Shown: positions 1 through 9,618, numbered from the stretch's first letter. The stretch: 64,000 nucleotides of DNA from Qipengyuania sphaerica (GCF_019711595.1 NZ_JAIGNR010000001.1:1116001-1180000); one strand, 5' to 3'. The notes: generated from the letters alone by a model not told the origin. Numbers and translations are program-made.

Positions 1-1179
1 GATGAGTTCGGTCGCGAAAGTTTGTGCGAGTTCTGCGCCCATCTGCCGAAGGGGACCATACCCATGAGGCTGAAAGAATGCGACCACACGGCCGGGGTGC
101 GCACGAAGGGTGCGTAAGGTGGCGGCGCATTTCTCCGGGTTGTGGCCAAAGTCGTCGATCACCGTGATGGCTGCGTGGTTTGTGCCGACAATATCGAACC
201 GGCGGGCCAGGCCTTCGAAACCTTCAAGAGCCTCGACCGCAGCGCTTACGGGTATTCCTGCCGCAGCAGCACCTGCGATTGCCGCGAGTGCGTTGGAAAG
301 ATTATGCCGACCGGGCATATTGAGGCGCAGGGGATGCTCGCTGCCATCGTGGCGATCGATCACCATTGCCGCCTGCCGGACCGGACCTTCGGCAATGCTG
401 CCCGGGATTATGCCTATCTGCGCCTTTTCCTGCTCGATCCCGAAAGTGATCGCCTCTTTCGCGTGTGGCAGCAGAGCGAGCGCTTCCTCGTCATCGGCAT
501 TGATGACCGAGATGCGGCTGCGCGAGAGGTAATCTCCGAAGAGTTGGCGCAATTCGTCCATGCTCTTGTGATCGAGGCTGACATTCAGCAGCACGCCCAC
601 AGCTGGCCGATAAAGCGCGATCGAACCGTCGCTTTCATCCACCTCGCTGACATAAAGGCTGTTCCCGCCCACGACGGCGCTGGCGAAGGGGCGCTCGGGC
701 GAGACGAAGTTCTTCATCACCGCACCGTTCATGATCGTGGGTTCGCGGCCCGTCGCCTCCAGGATCCAGCCGAGCATGCCGGTAACGGTGGACTTGCCGC
801 TCGTCCCCGCAACGGCGAGGCCTGCACCCGAAGTATTGAACAGGATGGAATTGAGCTCGGCACGTGTCAGGCGCAAGCAATCGAGTTCATTTGCCCGCCC
901 GATTTCGGGGACGCTGTCCTCGATCGCAGCAGAGGCAACCACGATCTGGTTACCCGAAACGACACCGCTGCCGTCCTGCGGATGGAGCTCGAAGCCTTGT
1001 TGCTCCAGCGCGGCGAATTTCTCCGGCGTGCGGCCCTGGTCGAAACTGCGGTCCGAGCCTCCAACCTTCGCTCCGCGTCCTTTCAGGATCTGCGCCAGAG
1101 GCAGCATTCCCGACCCGCCAATGCCGACGAAGAAGAACGGGCGGGCAAACAATTCGTCGGGGCTGGGGAAGTCGCTCAT
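1..1179 (-). CDS. Mur ligase, MurC/Mpl-like (3' end outside window)
   Basis: ATP-dependent Mur ligase that would join an amino acid or peptide to UDP-N-acetylmuramate in the cytoplasm. Read from ATG at 1179, the product has a Rossmann-type N-terminus with VGIGGSGM near residue 18, a P-loop GTSGKST at residues 125-131, an ESD-type central motif (VDESDGS) and the C-terminal ligase signature DDFGHNP near residue 345. The P-loop differs from the GTHGKTT usual in MurC and Mpl. The reading frame is still open at position 1, so a few C-terminal residues are missing. It is divergent from an LD-carboxypeptidase only 42 bp away, which favours a recycling role (Mpl: UDP-MurNAc plus recycled peptide) over de novo MurC, which normally sits in the mra/dcw cluster. 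The family call is firm; the choice between Mpl and MurC is inference. Confidence 0.75.
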   Translation of the reverse strand, partial: MSDFPSPDELFARPFFFVGIGGSGMLPLAQILKGRGAKVGGSDRSFDQGRTPEKFAALEQQGFELHPQDGSGVVSGNQIVVASAAIEDSVPEIGRANELDCLRLTRAELNSILFNTSGAGLAVAGTSGKSTVTGMLGWILEATGREPTIMNGAVMKNFVSPERPFASAVVGGNSLYVSEVDESDGSIALYRPAVGVLLNVSLDHKSMDELRQLFGDYLSRSRISVINADDEEALALLPHAKEAITFGIEQEKAQIGIIPGSIAEGPVRQAAMVIDRHDGSEHPLRLNMPGRHNLSNALAAIAGAAAAGIPVSAAVEALEGFEGLARRFDIVGTNHAAITVIDDFGHNPEKCAATLRTLRAHPGRVVAFFQPHGYGPLRQMGAELAQTFATELI

Positions 1180-1221
1180 TTTGCACGCGCTATGCAGTTG
1201 TAAGCGCAAAGACAAGCGGGC

Positions 1222-2058
1222 ATGGTCGCACACGTGCACCGACCGATCCGAAAAGTGGCGATCTGCGCGCCTGCCACCCCGCTGCGTCGGAAGTATGCCG
1301 ATGCCGTTGCCGAACTGGCTGCTTCCGAATTCCCGGACCTTGAGCTCGCCTTTCACGAACAGTGTTTCGAGCAGGAGGGGCATTTTGCCGGAAGCGACGA
1401 GGTCCGCCTCGCAGCGCTACTCGAATGCGCGGACGATCCCGAGGTCGATGCGGTCTGGTTCGCCAAGGGTGGCTACGGCTCGAACCGCATCGCGGCGAAG
1501 TTCATCGGGCAGGCTGGCCAAGAGGCAAAGGACAAGGCTTTCATCGGCTATTCCGACTGCGGGACGCTGCTGGGCGCACTGTACCGGGCGCGCATAGGCC
1601 ACCCCGTTCATGCCCCGATGCCGGTCGATATCAAGCGCGATGGCGGGGATGATGCCGTGCGCCGCGTGCTTGTATGGATGTCGGGCGATGACGGCGGCCT
1701 CGAGCCTGCCCTGTCCGGGCGGCCCAGGGTTGCCTTCAACCTCTACACGCTGGCCATGCTTGTCGGCACGCAATTCATGCCTGCGCTCGAAGGCCACGAA
1801 GTGATCATCGAGGAGGTGGGCGAATACGAGTATGCGATCGACCGGTTGATGTTCCACCTGATCGAGCATTTGCGCGGCATCGCTGGTATCCGTCTCGGGG
1901 AAGTGACGGCAATACCCGAAAACGACCGCCCCTTCGGCTCCGATGCTGAAGAAATCGTGCGCTATTGGTGCCAACGCTACGGCATCGCCTACCTCGGGCG
2001 AGCGGCCATCGGGCACACCTCTGCCAACAGGATCGTCCCCTTCGGCCTTGAGGCTTGA
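1222..2058 (+). CDS. ldcA: LD-carboxypeptidase, peptidase family S66
   Basis: Cytoplasmic serine peptidase that removes the terminal D-Ala from recycled murein tetrapeptides. The 278-residue protein shows the S66 pattern: nucleophile Ser111 in GYSDCG, a Glu in IIEEVGEYEY (residues 195-204) and His265 in IGHTS. The N-terminal VAICAPATP strand is typical for the family. It starts 42 bp from the divergent Mur ligase gene, so the two promoters must overlap or lie partly in coding sequence. Together the pair can trim tetrapeptide to tripeptide and re-attach it to UDP-MurNAc, if the ligase is Mpl-like. The protein is slightly shorter than the roughly 300 residues common for LdcA. fabD follows 40 bp downstream on the same strand. 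Confidence 0.85.
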   Translation: MVAHVHRPIRKVAICAPATPLRRKYADAVAELAASEFPDLELAFHEQCFEQEGHFAGSDEVRLAALLECADDPEVDAVWFAKGGYGSNRIAAKFIGQAGQEAKDKAFIGYSDCGTLLGALYRARIGHPVHAPMPVDIKRDGGDDAVRRVLVWMSGDDGGLEPALSGRPRVAFNLYTLAMLVGTQFMPALEGHEVIIEEVGEYEYAIDRLMFHLIEHLRGIAGIRLGEVTAIPENDRPFGSDAEEIVRYWCQRYGIAYLGRAAIGHTSANRIVPFGLEA

Positions 2059-2098
2059 GCGATGCGCGCCTAAGCGCGCCGGCAAGAAGGAGAGATTC

Positions 2099-3037
2099 AT
2101 GACTGCATTCATCTTCCCCGGACAGGGGAGCCAGAAGGTCGGCATGGGCGTAGAGCTCGCCGAGGCCAGCCAGCATGCCCGCGAAGTTTTCGAGGAAGTC
2201 GACGAGGCGCTGAAGCAGAACCTTTCCGGTGTGATGAAGGACGGTCCCGAGAGCGAACTGACGCTCACCTCCAATGCCCAACCCGCAATCATGGCGAATT
2301 CCATCGCCACACTGCGCGTCTTGGAGAAGGAATTTGGCGTATCGCTGGCCGACAAGGCTGATTGTGTCGCGGGCCACTCGCTGGGCGAATATAGCGCTTT
2401 GTGTGCCGCTGGTTCCTTTGGACTGTCGGAAACCGCCAAGCTGCTCCGCCTGCGCGGGATCGCGATGCAAGATGCCGTTCCCATCGGCGTGGGTGCGATG
2501 GCTGCTCTGCTTGGGGCCGACATCGAGAAAGCCACTGCGCTCGCCGAAGCCGCTTCCGAAGGCCAGGTCTGCGAAGTCGCCAACGACAACGACCCGACGC
2601 AGGTCGTCATCTCCGGTCACGCCGAGGCAATCGACCGCGCGATCGAGATGGCCAAGGATCACGGCATCAAGCGCGGCATAAAGCTGCCCGTTTCCGCGCC
2701 GTTCCACTGCTCGCTGATGGAACCGGCCGCACAGCGCATGAAGATAGCGCTTGGCAATACCTCGCCCACCGGTTTCACCGTGCCGCTCTACGCCAATGTC
2801 ACTGCCGCGCGTGTGACTGATCCGGCGGAAGAGCAGGCCCTGCTGGTTGACCAGGTCACCGGCCGCGTGCGCTGGCGCGAAAGCGTTCTGGCCATGCGCG
2901 AAGCGGGTGTCGAACGTTTCGTCGAACTGGGCGGCAAGGTGCTTGGGCCCATGGTCGGCCGGATCGATAAGGAGGCGACGACCATCAGCCTCGTCACCAT
3001 GGAAGACCTCGAGAATTTCGCGAAGGAGAACGCCTGA
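2099..3037 (+). CDS. fabD: malonyl-CoA:ACP transacylase FabD
   Basis: Transfers malonyl from CoA to acyl carrier protein to start type II fatty acid synthesis. The 312-residue product begins with the FabD signature FIFPGQGSQ and has the nucleophile Ser94 in GHSLGE, plus the conserved PFHCSLM histidine near residue 204. The start at 2099 is chosen over upstream in-frame codons because AAGGAGAG lies just before it and the protein then begins at the family N-terminus. The stop overlaps the start of fabG by one base (TGATG at 3035-3039), which implies translational coupling. Length and motifs are normal for the family. Confidence 0.96.
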   Translation: MTAFIFPGQGSQKVGMGVELAEASQHAREVFEEVDEALKQNLSGVMKDGPESELTLTSNAQPAIMANSIATLRVLEKEFGVSLADKADCVAGHSLGEYSALCAAGSFGLSETAKLLRLRGIAMQDAVPIGVGAMAALLGADIEKATALAEAASEGQVCEVANDNDPTQVVISGHAEAIDRAIEMAKDHGIKRGIKLPVSAPFHCSLMEPAAQRMKIALGNTSPTGFTVPLYANVTAARVTDPAEEQALLVDQVTGRVRWRESVLAMREAGVERFVELGGKVLGPMVGRIDKEATTISLVTMEDLENFAKENA

Positions 3038-3789
3038 TGTTCAGCCTCGAAGGCAAGACCGCCCTCGTCACCGGTGCCAGCGGCGGCATCGGGTCATCCA
3101 TTGCATATGCGCTCGCCCGGCAGGGCGCGCGCCTGGCGCTTTCCGGCTCGAACGGCGACAAGCTGCGCGCCTTTCGCGAACAGCTCAACGCAGACACCGG
3201 CGGCGACCACGTTGAGATCACCTGCAATTTGTCCGACACGACGCAGGTCGAGGAGCTGATCCCCGCCACCGTCGACACGCTCGGCAGCATGAACATCCTC
3301 GTAAACAATGCCGGCATCACGCGCGACAATCTCGCCATGCGGATGAAGGACGAGGAGTGGGACGAGGTGATCCGCATCAACCTCGAAGCCAGCTTCCGCC
3401 TGATGCGCGCCAGTGCACGTCCGATGATGAAGGCCAAGGGTGGCCGCATCATTTCCATCACCAGCGTGGTGGGCCATACGGGCAATCCGGGGCAGATGAA
3501 CTATGTCGCAGCCAAGGCGGGCCTGACCGGCATGAGCAAGAGCCTCGCGCAAGAACTTGCCAGCCGCAACATCACGGTGAATTGTGTTGCCCCCGGCTTC
3601 ATACGGACCGCGATGACCGATGCCCTCAACGACGACCAGAAAGCGGCAATCAACAGTCGGATCCCGATGGCCCGCATGGGCGAGGGTGACGAAATCGGTG
3701 CAGCCGTTGCCTATCTCGCTAGCGACGAAGCCGGTTATGTCACGGGCCAGACGATCCACGTGAACGGCGGCATGGCGATGCAGGGCTAA
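3037..3789 (+). CDS. fabG: 3-oxoacyl-ACP reductase FabG
   Basis: NADPH-dependent SDR that reduces 3-oxoacyl-ACP to 3-hydroxyacyl-ACP in fatty acid elongation. The 250-residue protein has the dinucleotide motif TGASGGIG (12-19), NNAG (90-93) and the catalytic triad Ser143, Tyr156, Lys160 in the YVAAK context. Position directly after fabD with a one-base overlap supports FabG over other SDRs. No acpP or fabF follows, so the fab cluster is abbreviated; dnaN lies 146 bp downstream. Confidence 0.95.
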   Translation: MFSLEGKTALVTGASGGIGSSIAYALARQGARLALSGSNGDKLRAFREQLNADTGGDHVEITCNLSDTTQVEELIPATVDTLGSMNILVNNAGITRDNLAMRMKDEEWDEVIRINLEASFRLMRASARPMMKAKGGRIISITSVVGHTGNPGQMNYVAAKAGLTGMSKSLAQELASRNITVNCVAPGFIRTAMTDALNDDQKAAINSRIPMARMGEGDEIGAAVAYLASDEAGYVTGQTIHVNGGMAMQG

Positions 3790-3935
3790 TTTACGGGTTA
3801 TCCCCAAGGGAAATCCGCCCGCTAGCGTCCAAAGCTTGCGAGGCATGTCAGCCCCGCTAAGGTCGCTATCCGTATTCCGGCGCTGGTGGAGCGATTCCGG
3901 CCTTCACCGCGCCCCTTAGGGACGAAAGAAGGACC

Positions 3936-5060
3936 ATGAAGGCCACAATCGAACGCGCGACGCTGCTGCGCTGTCTCTCCCACGTCCAGTCGGTGGTCGA
4001 GCGCCGCAACACCATTCCCATTCTCTCGAATGTGCTGATCGAGGCGGAAGGCAATGGCCTCAAGGTAATGGCGACCGACCTCGACCTTCAAGTGGTCGAG
4101 CATATCGCAGCTGCCAGCGTGGAAAGCGAAGGGGCGATCACCGTTTCGGCGCACCTACTTTTCGACATCGCGCGCAAACTGCCCGAAGGCAGCCAGGTCA
4201 GCCTCGAAACGGCTGAAAACCGGATGGACGTGAAGGCCGGACGCAGCCGCTTCAAGCTGCCCACACTTCCGCGCGACGATTTCCCCGTGATCGTGGAAGG
4301 CGATTTGCCGACCAGCTTCTCGCTGCCCGCCAAGACGCTGGCCGAGCTTATCGACCGCACGCGCTTTGCAATCTCGACCGAAGAGACCCGCTATTATCTC
4401 AACGGCATTTTCCTCCACGTCTCGGACGAGGACCAGCCGGTGCTCAAGGCCGCCGCGACCGACGGCCACCGTCTCGCCCGCTTCACGCTGGCTAGGCCTG
4501 AAGGCGCGGAAGGCATGCCCGACGTCATCGTGCCGCGCAAAGCCGTGGCCGAACTGCGCAAGCTGCTCGACGAGAAGATGGACGGCGATGTGCAGGTGGA
4601 CCTTTCCGCCAGCAAGATCCGCTTCACGCTCGGCGGCGAGGGCGGGGTGGTCCTCACCAGCAAGCTGATCGACGGCACGTTCCCCGACTATTCGCGCGTC
4701 ATCCCGACGGGCAACGACAAGCTGCTCAAGATCGACCCGAAGAGCTTCTTCGCCGGTGTCGACCGCGTGGCGACCATCGCCACCGAGAAGACCCGCGCGG
4801 TGAAGATGGGGCTCGACAAGGACAAGGTGACGCTCACTGTTACCTCGCCCGACAATGGCACGGCATCGGAAGAGCTGGCAGCACAATATGGTTCGGACGG
4901 CTTCGAAATCGGCTTCAACGCCGGTTATCTGAAGGACATCCTCAGCCAGATCGATTCCGACGAAGTGGAAATCCACCTCGCCGACGCTGGCGCGCCGACG
5001 CTGATCCGCAAGAACGACGACAGCCCCGCGCTGTACGTGCTGATGCCGATGCGGGTGTAA
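3936..5060 (+). CDS. dnaN: DNA polymerase III sliding clamp, beta subunit
   Basis: Ring-shaped processivity clamp that tethers DNA polymerase III and binds clamp-loader, MutS and ligase partners. The 374-residue product matches the full-length beta clamp, starting MKATIERATLLRCL, with NTIPILSNVL near residue 29, and ending YVLMPMRV, the usual C-terminal clamp signature. A purine-rich GAAAGAAGG precedes the ATG. The gene is not beside dnaA or recF and follows fabG after a 146 bp gap, so it probably has its own promoter there, although no convincing -35/-10 pair was found. Confidence 0.97.
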   Translation: MKATIERATLLRCLSHVQSVVERRNTIPILSNVLIEAEGNGLKVMATDLDLQVVEHIAAASVESEGAITVSAHLLFDIARKLPEGSQVSLETAENRMDVKAGRSRFKLPTLPRDDFPVIVEGDLPTSFSLPAKTLAELIDRTRFAISTEETRYYLNGIFLHVSDEDQPVLKAAATDGHRLARFTLARPEGAEGMPDVIVPRKAVAELRKLLDEKMDGDVQVDLSASKIRFTLGGEGGVVLTSKLIDGTFPDYSRVIPTGNDKLLKIDPKSFFAGVDRVATIATEKTRAVKMGLDKDKVTLTVTSPDNGTASEELAAQYGSDGFEIGFNAGYLKDILSQIDSDEVEIHLADAGAPTLIRKNDDSPALYVLMPMRV

Positions 5061-5116
5061 GCCCCTCGCAATTGTCATGACCTGCCGCTAGCGTCGCTCC
5101 GCAAAGGAGAGACGCG

Positions 5117-6196
5117 ATGCAGCAGGTCCATGTCCAGAAATCCGACCTTACCAACGCCGAGGTGGTCGAGGTGGACGCTGGCGCACTCGCTGATGGGGCG
5201 GTGCGGCTGGCGATCGAGAGCTTCTCGGTCACGGCAAACAATGTGACCTATGCCGTAGTCGGCGACGGCTTCGGATACTGGAACTTCTTCCCTGCGCCGG
5301 AAGGCAAGGGGATCGTGCCGATGTGGGGCCATGCGCGGGTAGAGGATAGCAACCATCCCGAATTCGCCGAGGGCGAGCGGGTCTATGGCTACCTCCCCAT
5401 GGCGAGCCATCTGGATGTTGTGCCTGGCAAGGTGAGCGCCGGAGTATTCGTCGACATGGCGGCGCATCGCCAGCCGATGAGCCCGATCTACAACCAGTAT
5501 TCGCGCCTCGCTGCCGATCCCGAGCACGATCCTGCGCGCGAGGGCGAGCGCATGATCTTCGGTCCGCTGTTCAAGACGGGCTTCCTGATAGAGTATTTCA
5601 TGCGTAGCGAGGACTGGTTCGGGGCAGGGCAAGTCATCCTCACCAGCGCCTCGTCCAAGACCGCGATGGGACTGGCGAGTGTCGCCAAACGCCATTCGCC
5701 GCAAGTGAAGCGGATTGGCCTGACCTCGCCCGGCAATGTGCAGTTCGTGAGGGACAGCGGCCTCTATGACGAGGTGCTATCGTATGATGCGGTCGGTGAA
5801 ATCGCGGGTGAACCGAGCGTAACTGTCGATTTCGCAGGCAATGCCAAGCTACTAGGCCAGCTTCACCACCACCTTGGCGACAATCTCAAATACTCCTGCC
5901 TTGTTGGCGCGACTCATATCGAGGAACGCGGTGCGGGGCTTGGCGCGGGCGGTGACCTCCCCGGTCCTACGCCGACGCTGTTTTTCGCGCCCGACCATGC
6001 CGTCTCGCTGTTCAAGGAGCACGGGCCGGAAGAAGCCGGAGCGATGGTCGCCGAAAGCTGGCACGGTTTCATGGAAGATGCTGGTAGTTCGGTGGAAATC
6101 GAGCGCCACAGCGGCCTTGGGGCGGCGCGTGATGTCTTCGTGGAGATGGTCGGCGGCAAGGTCGATCCCGCCAAGGGCATCGTGATCGAGCCCTAG
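5117..6196 (+). CDS. DUF2855 family protein
   Basis: The 359-residue protein belongs to the DUF2855 family, a poorly characterised group related in fold to medium-chain dehydrogenases. It has an N-terminal segment with FSVTANNVTYAVVGD, a conserved YWNFFPAP near residue 55 and a Rossmann-like region from about residue 175 (VILTSASSKTAMGLA). No zinc-binding residues of alcohol dehydrogenases are apparent. An AAAGGAGAG ribosome binding site precedes the ATG. Its stop codon shares the bases CTAG (6193-6196) with the stop of the convergent MDR oxidoreductase. Function is unknown; a redox role is only inferred from fold similarity. Confidence 0.8.
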   Translation: MQQVHVQKSDLTNAEVVEVDAGALADGAVRLAIESFSVTANNVTYAVVGDGFGYWNFFPAPEGKGIVPMWGHARVEDSNHPEFAEGERVYGYLPMASHLDVVPGKVSAGVFVDMAAHRQPMSPIYNQYSRLAADPEHDPAREGERMIFGPLFKTGFLIEYFMRSEDWFGAGQVILTSASSKTAMGLASVAKRHSPQVKRIGLTSPGNVQFVRDSGLYDEVLSYDAVGEIAGEPSVTVDFAGNAKLLGQLHHHLGDNLKYSCLVGATHIEERGAGLGAGGDLPGPTPTLFFAPDHAVSLFKEHGPEEAGAMVAESWHGFMEDAGSSVEIERHSGLGAARDVFVEMVGGKVDPAKGIVIEP

Positions 6197-7203
6197 ATCT
6201 CGACCGCGATCTTGCCGAAGTGGCTGCCACTCTCCTGGTGGCGGAACGCCTCGGCCAAATTCTCCAGCGCAAAGGTATCGCTGATCTGCGGGCGGATACC
6301 GTTCGCTTCTATCGCGGCAACCATGTCCTGCTGCATCTTCCGACTGCCCACGGTGAGGCCCTGCACCGTGAGGTTTTTCGAAAACAACAGCGCCGTCTGC
6401 ACTGGTCCCGCAAAGCCTGCGAGAACTCCGATCAAGGCGACATGGCCCCCAACGCGCGTTGCCAGCATCGATTGGTCGAGCGTTCCGGCTCCTCCGATTT
6501 CGACTACGCAATCCACCCCCTGACCACCGGTAATTTCAAGCGCTTTCGGACCCCAGGCCTGCACTTCCTTGTAGTTGATCAGATGGTCCGCCCCGAGCTC
6601 CTTCACGCGCTCCAACTTCTCGTCCGAGGAACTGGTTGCGATGACAGTCGCGCCCGCCGCCTTGGCGAATTGCAGGGCGAAGATCGACACCCCGCCGGTG
6701 CCCTGCACCAGCACCGTGTCACCCGGCTTCAGCGCGTAGTCCACGAATAACGCCCGCCAGGCAGTCAGCCCGGCACAGGTGAGCGTTGCTGCCTCGGCGT
6801 GGCTGAACCCGGCAGGCGCGCGGGTAAACCAATGGGAGGGCGCGGTAATCGCTTCACGCGCATAGCCGTCGATTCCGTCACCCGGAACGCGGGTGAAAGC
6901 GGTCTGCGGCGGCGAGCCATCAAGCCAGTCGGGAAAGAAAGTGCTCAAGACCCTGTCGCCAACCGCAAACTCATTCACGCCGTCCCCGACCGCAGTGATC
7001 ACGCCTGCGCCGTCTGACATGGGTATGCGGCCTTCCGCGGTCGGAATCATCCCCTTCACGACGGCATAGTCATGGTAATTGAGCGAACTGGCTTTCAACT
7101 CGACAGTAATCTCGCCAGCCGCTGGCGGCGGGGCATCTTGGACAACCACCAAGGACAGGGCATCAAGCGTGGAGGGGCTCGCAGCGGTACGAATGGCTTT
7201 CAT
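6193..7203 (-). CDS. zinc-free MDR-family NAD(P)-dependent oxidoreductase
   Basis: Medium-chain dehydrogenase/reductase, 336 residues, of the quinone-reductase-like type. It has a GroES-like N-terminal half with SSLNYHDYAVVKG near residue 39, where Cys-zinc enzymes would carry a metal ligand, so it is probably zinc-independent. The nucleotide-binding motif is VQGTGGVSIFALQ near residue 165. It is last in a minus-strand run; its ATG overlaps the stop of the preceding small membrane-protein gene by four bases, indicating coupling. The substrate cannot be told from sequence. Confidence 0.85.
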   Translation of the reverse strand: MKAIRTAASPSTLDALSLVVVQDAPPPAAGEITVELKASSLNYHDYAVVKGMIPTAEGRIPMSDGAGVITAVGDGVNEFAVGDRVLSTFFPDWLDGSPPQTAFTRVPGDGIDGYAREAITAPSHWFTRAPAGFSHAEAATLTCAGLTAWRALFVDYALKPGDTVLVQGTGGVSIFALQFAKAAGATVIATSSSDEKLERVKELGADHLINYKEVQAWGPKALEITGGQGVDCVVEIGGAGTLDQSMLATRVGGHVALIGVLAGFAGPVQTALLFSKNLTVQGLTVGSRKMQQDMVAAIEANGIRPQISDTFALENLAEAFRHQESGSHFGKIAVEI

Positions 7204-7784
7204 AGTGGTTCGTTCTCAGTAGCCGGCGCTCGTGCCGCCTCTTCCGCTTCCTCTGCCTCTGTGAGGATGGCAGCAAGTTTTTCGCGATATGCACTCGCAT
7301 ACCAGGCGGGACGATCGGAAATCGGTTGGGCGAGGGCGGCTGCAAACTCGTCATCGAAGTCGGGATCTGGGCGCATGTTGGCGTGAGAGACGAGGTAAAC
7401 TGCGCGAAAACCGGGTGCGGCGAGCCAGAAGCCGATATTTGCGCGAAACTTCTCCCATTCCGGTTTTGGCAGTATTCCCTCGCGAAACTCTTCGAAACGC
7501 AGCCGTGTTGCGAATATTATCGAAGTGACGACGATGTGGTAACGCGCCAATTCATAGTCGCTGAGAGAGGGATCGCCCTGGCTGGCACGCAGGAATAGTG
7601 GGCCAAGGTCCGGCTTGGAAAGCTGCGCCATCATCTCGAGTATCTGCACTTCGCGGGCGCGTTTCACATCGCGGCGCTGCTGCTGCGAGACTTGCCTTAT
7701 CTGGATCCCGACGAAGACCAGAGAGCCAACCAGCGCTACTGCCGCAATGACCTGACTGATGAAATAGACGGCTTCGAGATTCAT
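7200..7784 (-). CDS. hypothetical membrane-anchored protein
   Basis: A 194-residue protein of unknown function. From the ATG at 7784 it begins MNLEAVYFISQVIAAVALVG, a single predicted transmembrane helix over about residues 5-27, followed by a basic polar segment (RQVSQQQRRDVKRAREVQ) that may be helical or coiled coil. The rest is soluble and ends with a Glu/Ala-rich tail. An earlier in-frame start at 7832 would put 16 polar residues before the helix and is less likely. It lies 7 bp after the amidohydrolase stop and overlaps the MDR gene start, so it belongs to the same transcript. Confidence 0.7.
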   Translation of the reverse strand: MNLEAVYFISQVIAAVALVGSLVFVGIQIRQVSQQQRRDVKRAREVQILEMMAQLSKPDLGPLFLRASQGDPSLSDYELARYHIVVTSIIFATRLRFEEFREGILPKPEWEKFRANIGFWLAAPGFRAVYLVSHANMRPDPDFDDEFAAALAQPISDRPAWYASAYREKLAAILTEAEEAEEAARAPATENEPL

Positions 7785-7791
7785 GCTCCCG

Positions 7792-9543
7792 TTATTCCGC
7801 TGCTTCTGCCAACTCAGCGCGCTGCGGACCACGGATCAGGCCGCCCGGCGTCTCGCCGGTCCATTCGCCCTCGCGAAAGGTGACGGTTCCGTTCTTGATG
7901 GTTGCGACGTAGCCTTCTGCCTTCTGCAGCAGTCGCTTGCCGCCAGCGGGCAGGTCGAAGGCGAGCCAAGGCTTGCCGAGTTTCAGCCGCTCCATGTCGA
8001 TAATGTTGATGTCGGCGAGAAAGCCGGGAGCGATGACACCGCGGTCTTCCAGGCCATAAAGCCGTGCCGTGTCCGCGCACTGGCGCTTGATGGCGTTCTC
8101 CAAGCTAATTGTCCCGCGCTCGCGGTCGCGCACCCAATGTTGCAGCATGAATGTAGGCGAGGCGGCATCGCAGATCGTGCCGCAATGCGCGCCGCCGTCC
8201 GACAACGAGTTCACCGTATCGTCGGCTTGCTGCAGATCGTGGAGGAAATCGAGATTGCCGTCTGCGTAGTTGAGGATCGGCAGGTAGATGAAACCCTTGC
8301 CATCGTCGCTGCATAGCAGGTCGTAGGCATATTCGTCGCCCGATACGCCTGCAGCCTTGGCGCGTTCGAGGATGCTTTCGGCAGCAGTCGGTTCGTAGTT
8401 GAAATCGGGGTCCATCTCGAACTGCATGTTCCAGCCGCCGCAGACGACCATGATAAGGCCGATGATATCCTGGTTCACTTCGGAAAAGTCGTGCTGCTCG
8501 GCGATAATGCGCGCCTTGAATTCAGGATCGAACAGCTTCGCCTTCTGCTCTTCCCAAGGCAGGTCCTCTATCTCTTTCCAGGCCGGCTTGAGGCGGAAGG
8601 GGTGGACCGTGCCGCGCCATGCCATGACGATGCCGTTCCCGCGCAATGCGATCTGGGCGACGATATTCGCGCCATTGTCGTTCTCGGCGCGCATCGAGGA
8701 AATCTGTTCGTCGAGCGGCATTTCCTTGGCGATCGATTGCAAGGCGGCATAGGTGCAGGGCAGGCCGGTCTCGCGGCTCAGCGCGCCCATCCAGCCGAAT
8801 TCGTCCCAGTCGCGCTTCATGTCGCTGGCCATTTCGAACACGCCGTGACCTGCGCGGCCCATGGCGCGGCCGATTTCGACGAGTTCTTCCTTGGTCGCGG
8901 TGGTGCCGGGGACGACCTCGCCATCGATATCGCGGTGGAGGACGGTGCGCGAAGTCGAGAAACCCAGCGCCCCGGCTCGAACGCCTTCCTCTACGATGGC
9001 CGACATCTGGCGGATATCCTCTTCAGTAGGCACGGCGCCCGGGCGCTCGCGATCGCCAAGGACATAGGCGCGTACCGAACCATGCGGGACATGTGTGCCG
9101 ACATCGACCGTGCGCGGCAGTTTTTCCAGCGCGTCGAGATATTCGGGGAAGGTCTCCCAGTCCCAGCTCATCCCCTCGGCGAGTGCGGTTCCGGGAATGT
9201 CTTCGACCCCTTCCATCAGGCCGATCAGCCATTCGTGCTTGTCGGGCTTGGCGGGTGCGAAGCCGACGCCGCAATTGCCCATGACGACCGTGGTCACGCC
9301 GTGCCAGCTGCTGGGAGCCATCTCCTGGTCCCATGTCGCTTGGCCGTCGTAATGCGTATGGATGTCGACGAAGCCGGGCGTGACGAGCAGCCCGCTCGCA
9401 TCGATTTCTTCTGCCGCATCGCCCGAGACATCGCCAACCTGGGCGATCAATCCGTCCTTAACGGCGACATCCCCTGTAAATCGCGCTGCTCCGGTCCCGT
9501 CGACGATAGTCCCGCCGCGAATGATCAGGTCGAATGCTGACAT
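7792..9543 (-). CDS. D-aminoacylase / N-acyl-D-amino-acid deacylase family amidohydrolase
   Basis: Metal-dependent amidohydrolase of 583 residues. It has the beta-strand start [15 protein letters not shown], the metal-binding HTHYDG near residue 67, the family GNCGVGFAP motif with its conserved cysteine, and a C-terminal active-site Asp region LSDGGAHCG. It ends with the usual composite-domain segment [13 protein letters not shown]. The start at 9543 follows GAGAGGAG. Characterised relatives release D-amino acids from N-acyl-D-amino acids or hydrolyse cyclic ureides; the real substrate is unknown. It sits 75 bp downstream of the PHA depolymerase-like gene and heads a three-gene tail on the same strand. 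Confidence 0.85.
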   Translation of the reverse strand: MSAFDLIIRGGTIVDGTGAARFTGDVAVKDGLIAQVGDVSGDAAEEIDASGLLVTPGFVDIHTHYDGQATWDQEMAPSSWHGVTTVVMGNCGVGFAPAKPDKHEWLIGLMEGVEDIPGTALAEGMSWDWETFPEYLDALEKLPRTVDVGTHVPHGSVRAYVLGDRERPGAVPTEEDIRQMSAIVEEGVRAGALGFSTSRTVLHRDIDGEVVPGTTATKEELVEIGRAMGRAGHGVFEMASDMKRDWDEFGWMGALSRETGLPCTYAALQSIAKEMPLDEQISSMRAENDNGANIVAQIALRGNGIVMAWRGTVHPFRLKPAWKEIEDLPWEEQKAKLFDPEFKARIIAEQHDFSEVNQDIIGLIMVVCGGWNMQFEMDPDFNYEPTAAESILERAKAAGVSGDEYAYDLLCSDDGKGFIYLPILNYADGNLDFLHDLQQADDTVNSLSDGGAHCGTICDAASPTFMLQHWVRDRERGTISLENAIKRQCADTARLYGLEDRGVIAPGFLADINIIDMERLKLGKPWLAFDLPAGGKRLLQKAEGYVATIKNGTVTFREGEWTGETPGGLIRGPQRAELAEAAE

Positions 9544-9618
9544 GGTGTGGCTCCTCTCTCTCGAAAGGGAAAGTTCCACAATGCAACTGGTCTGGCAAGC
9601 GGCCTTTCGGCCAAGCGG

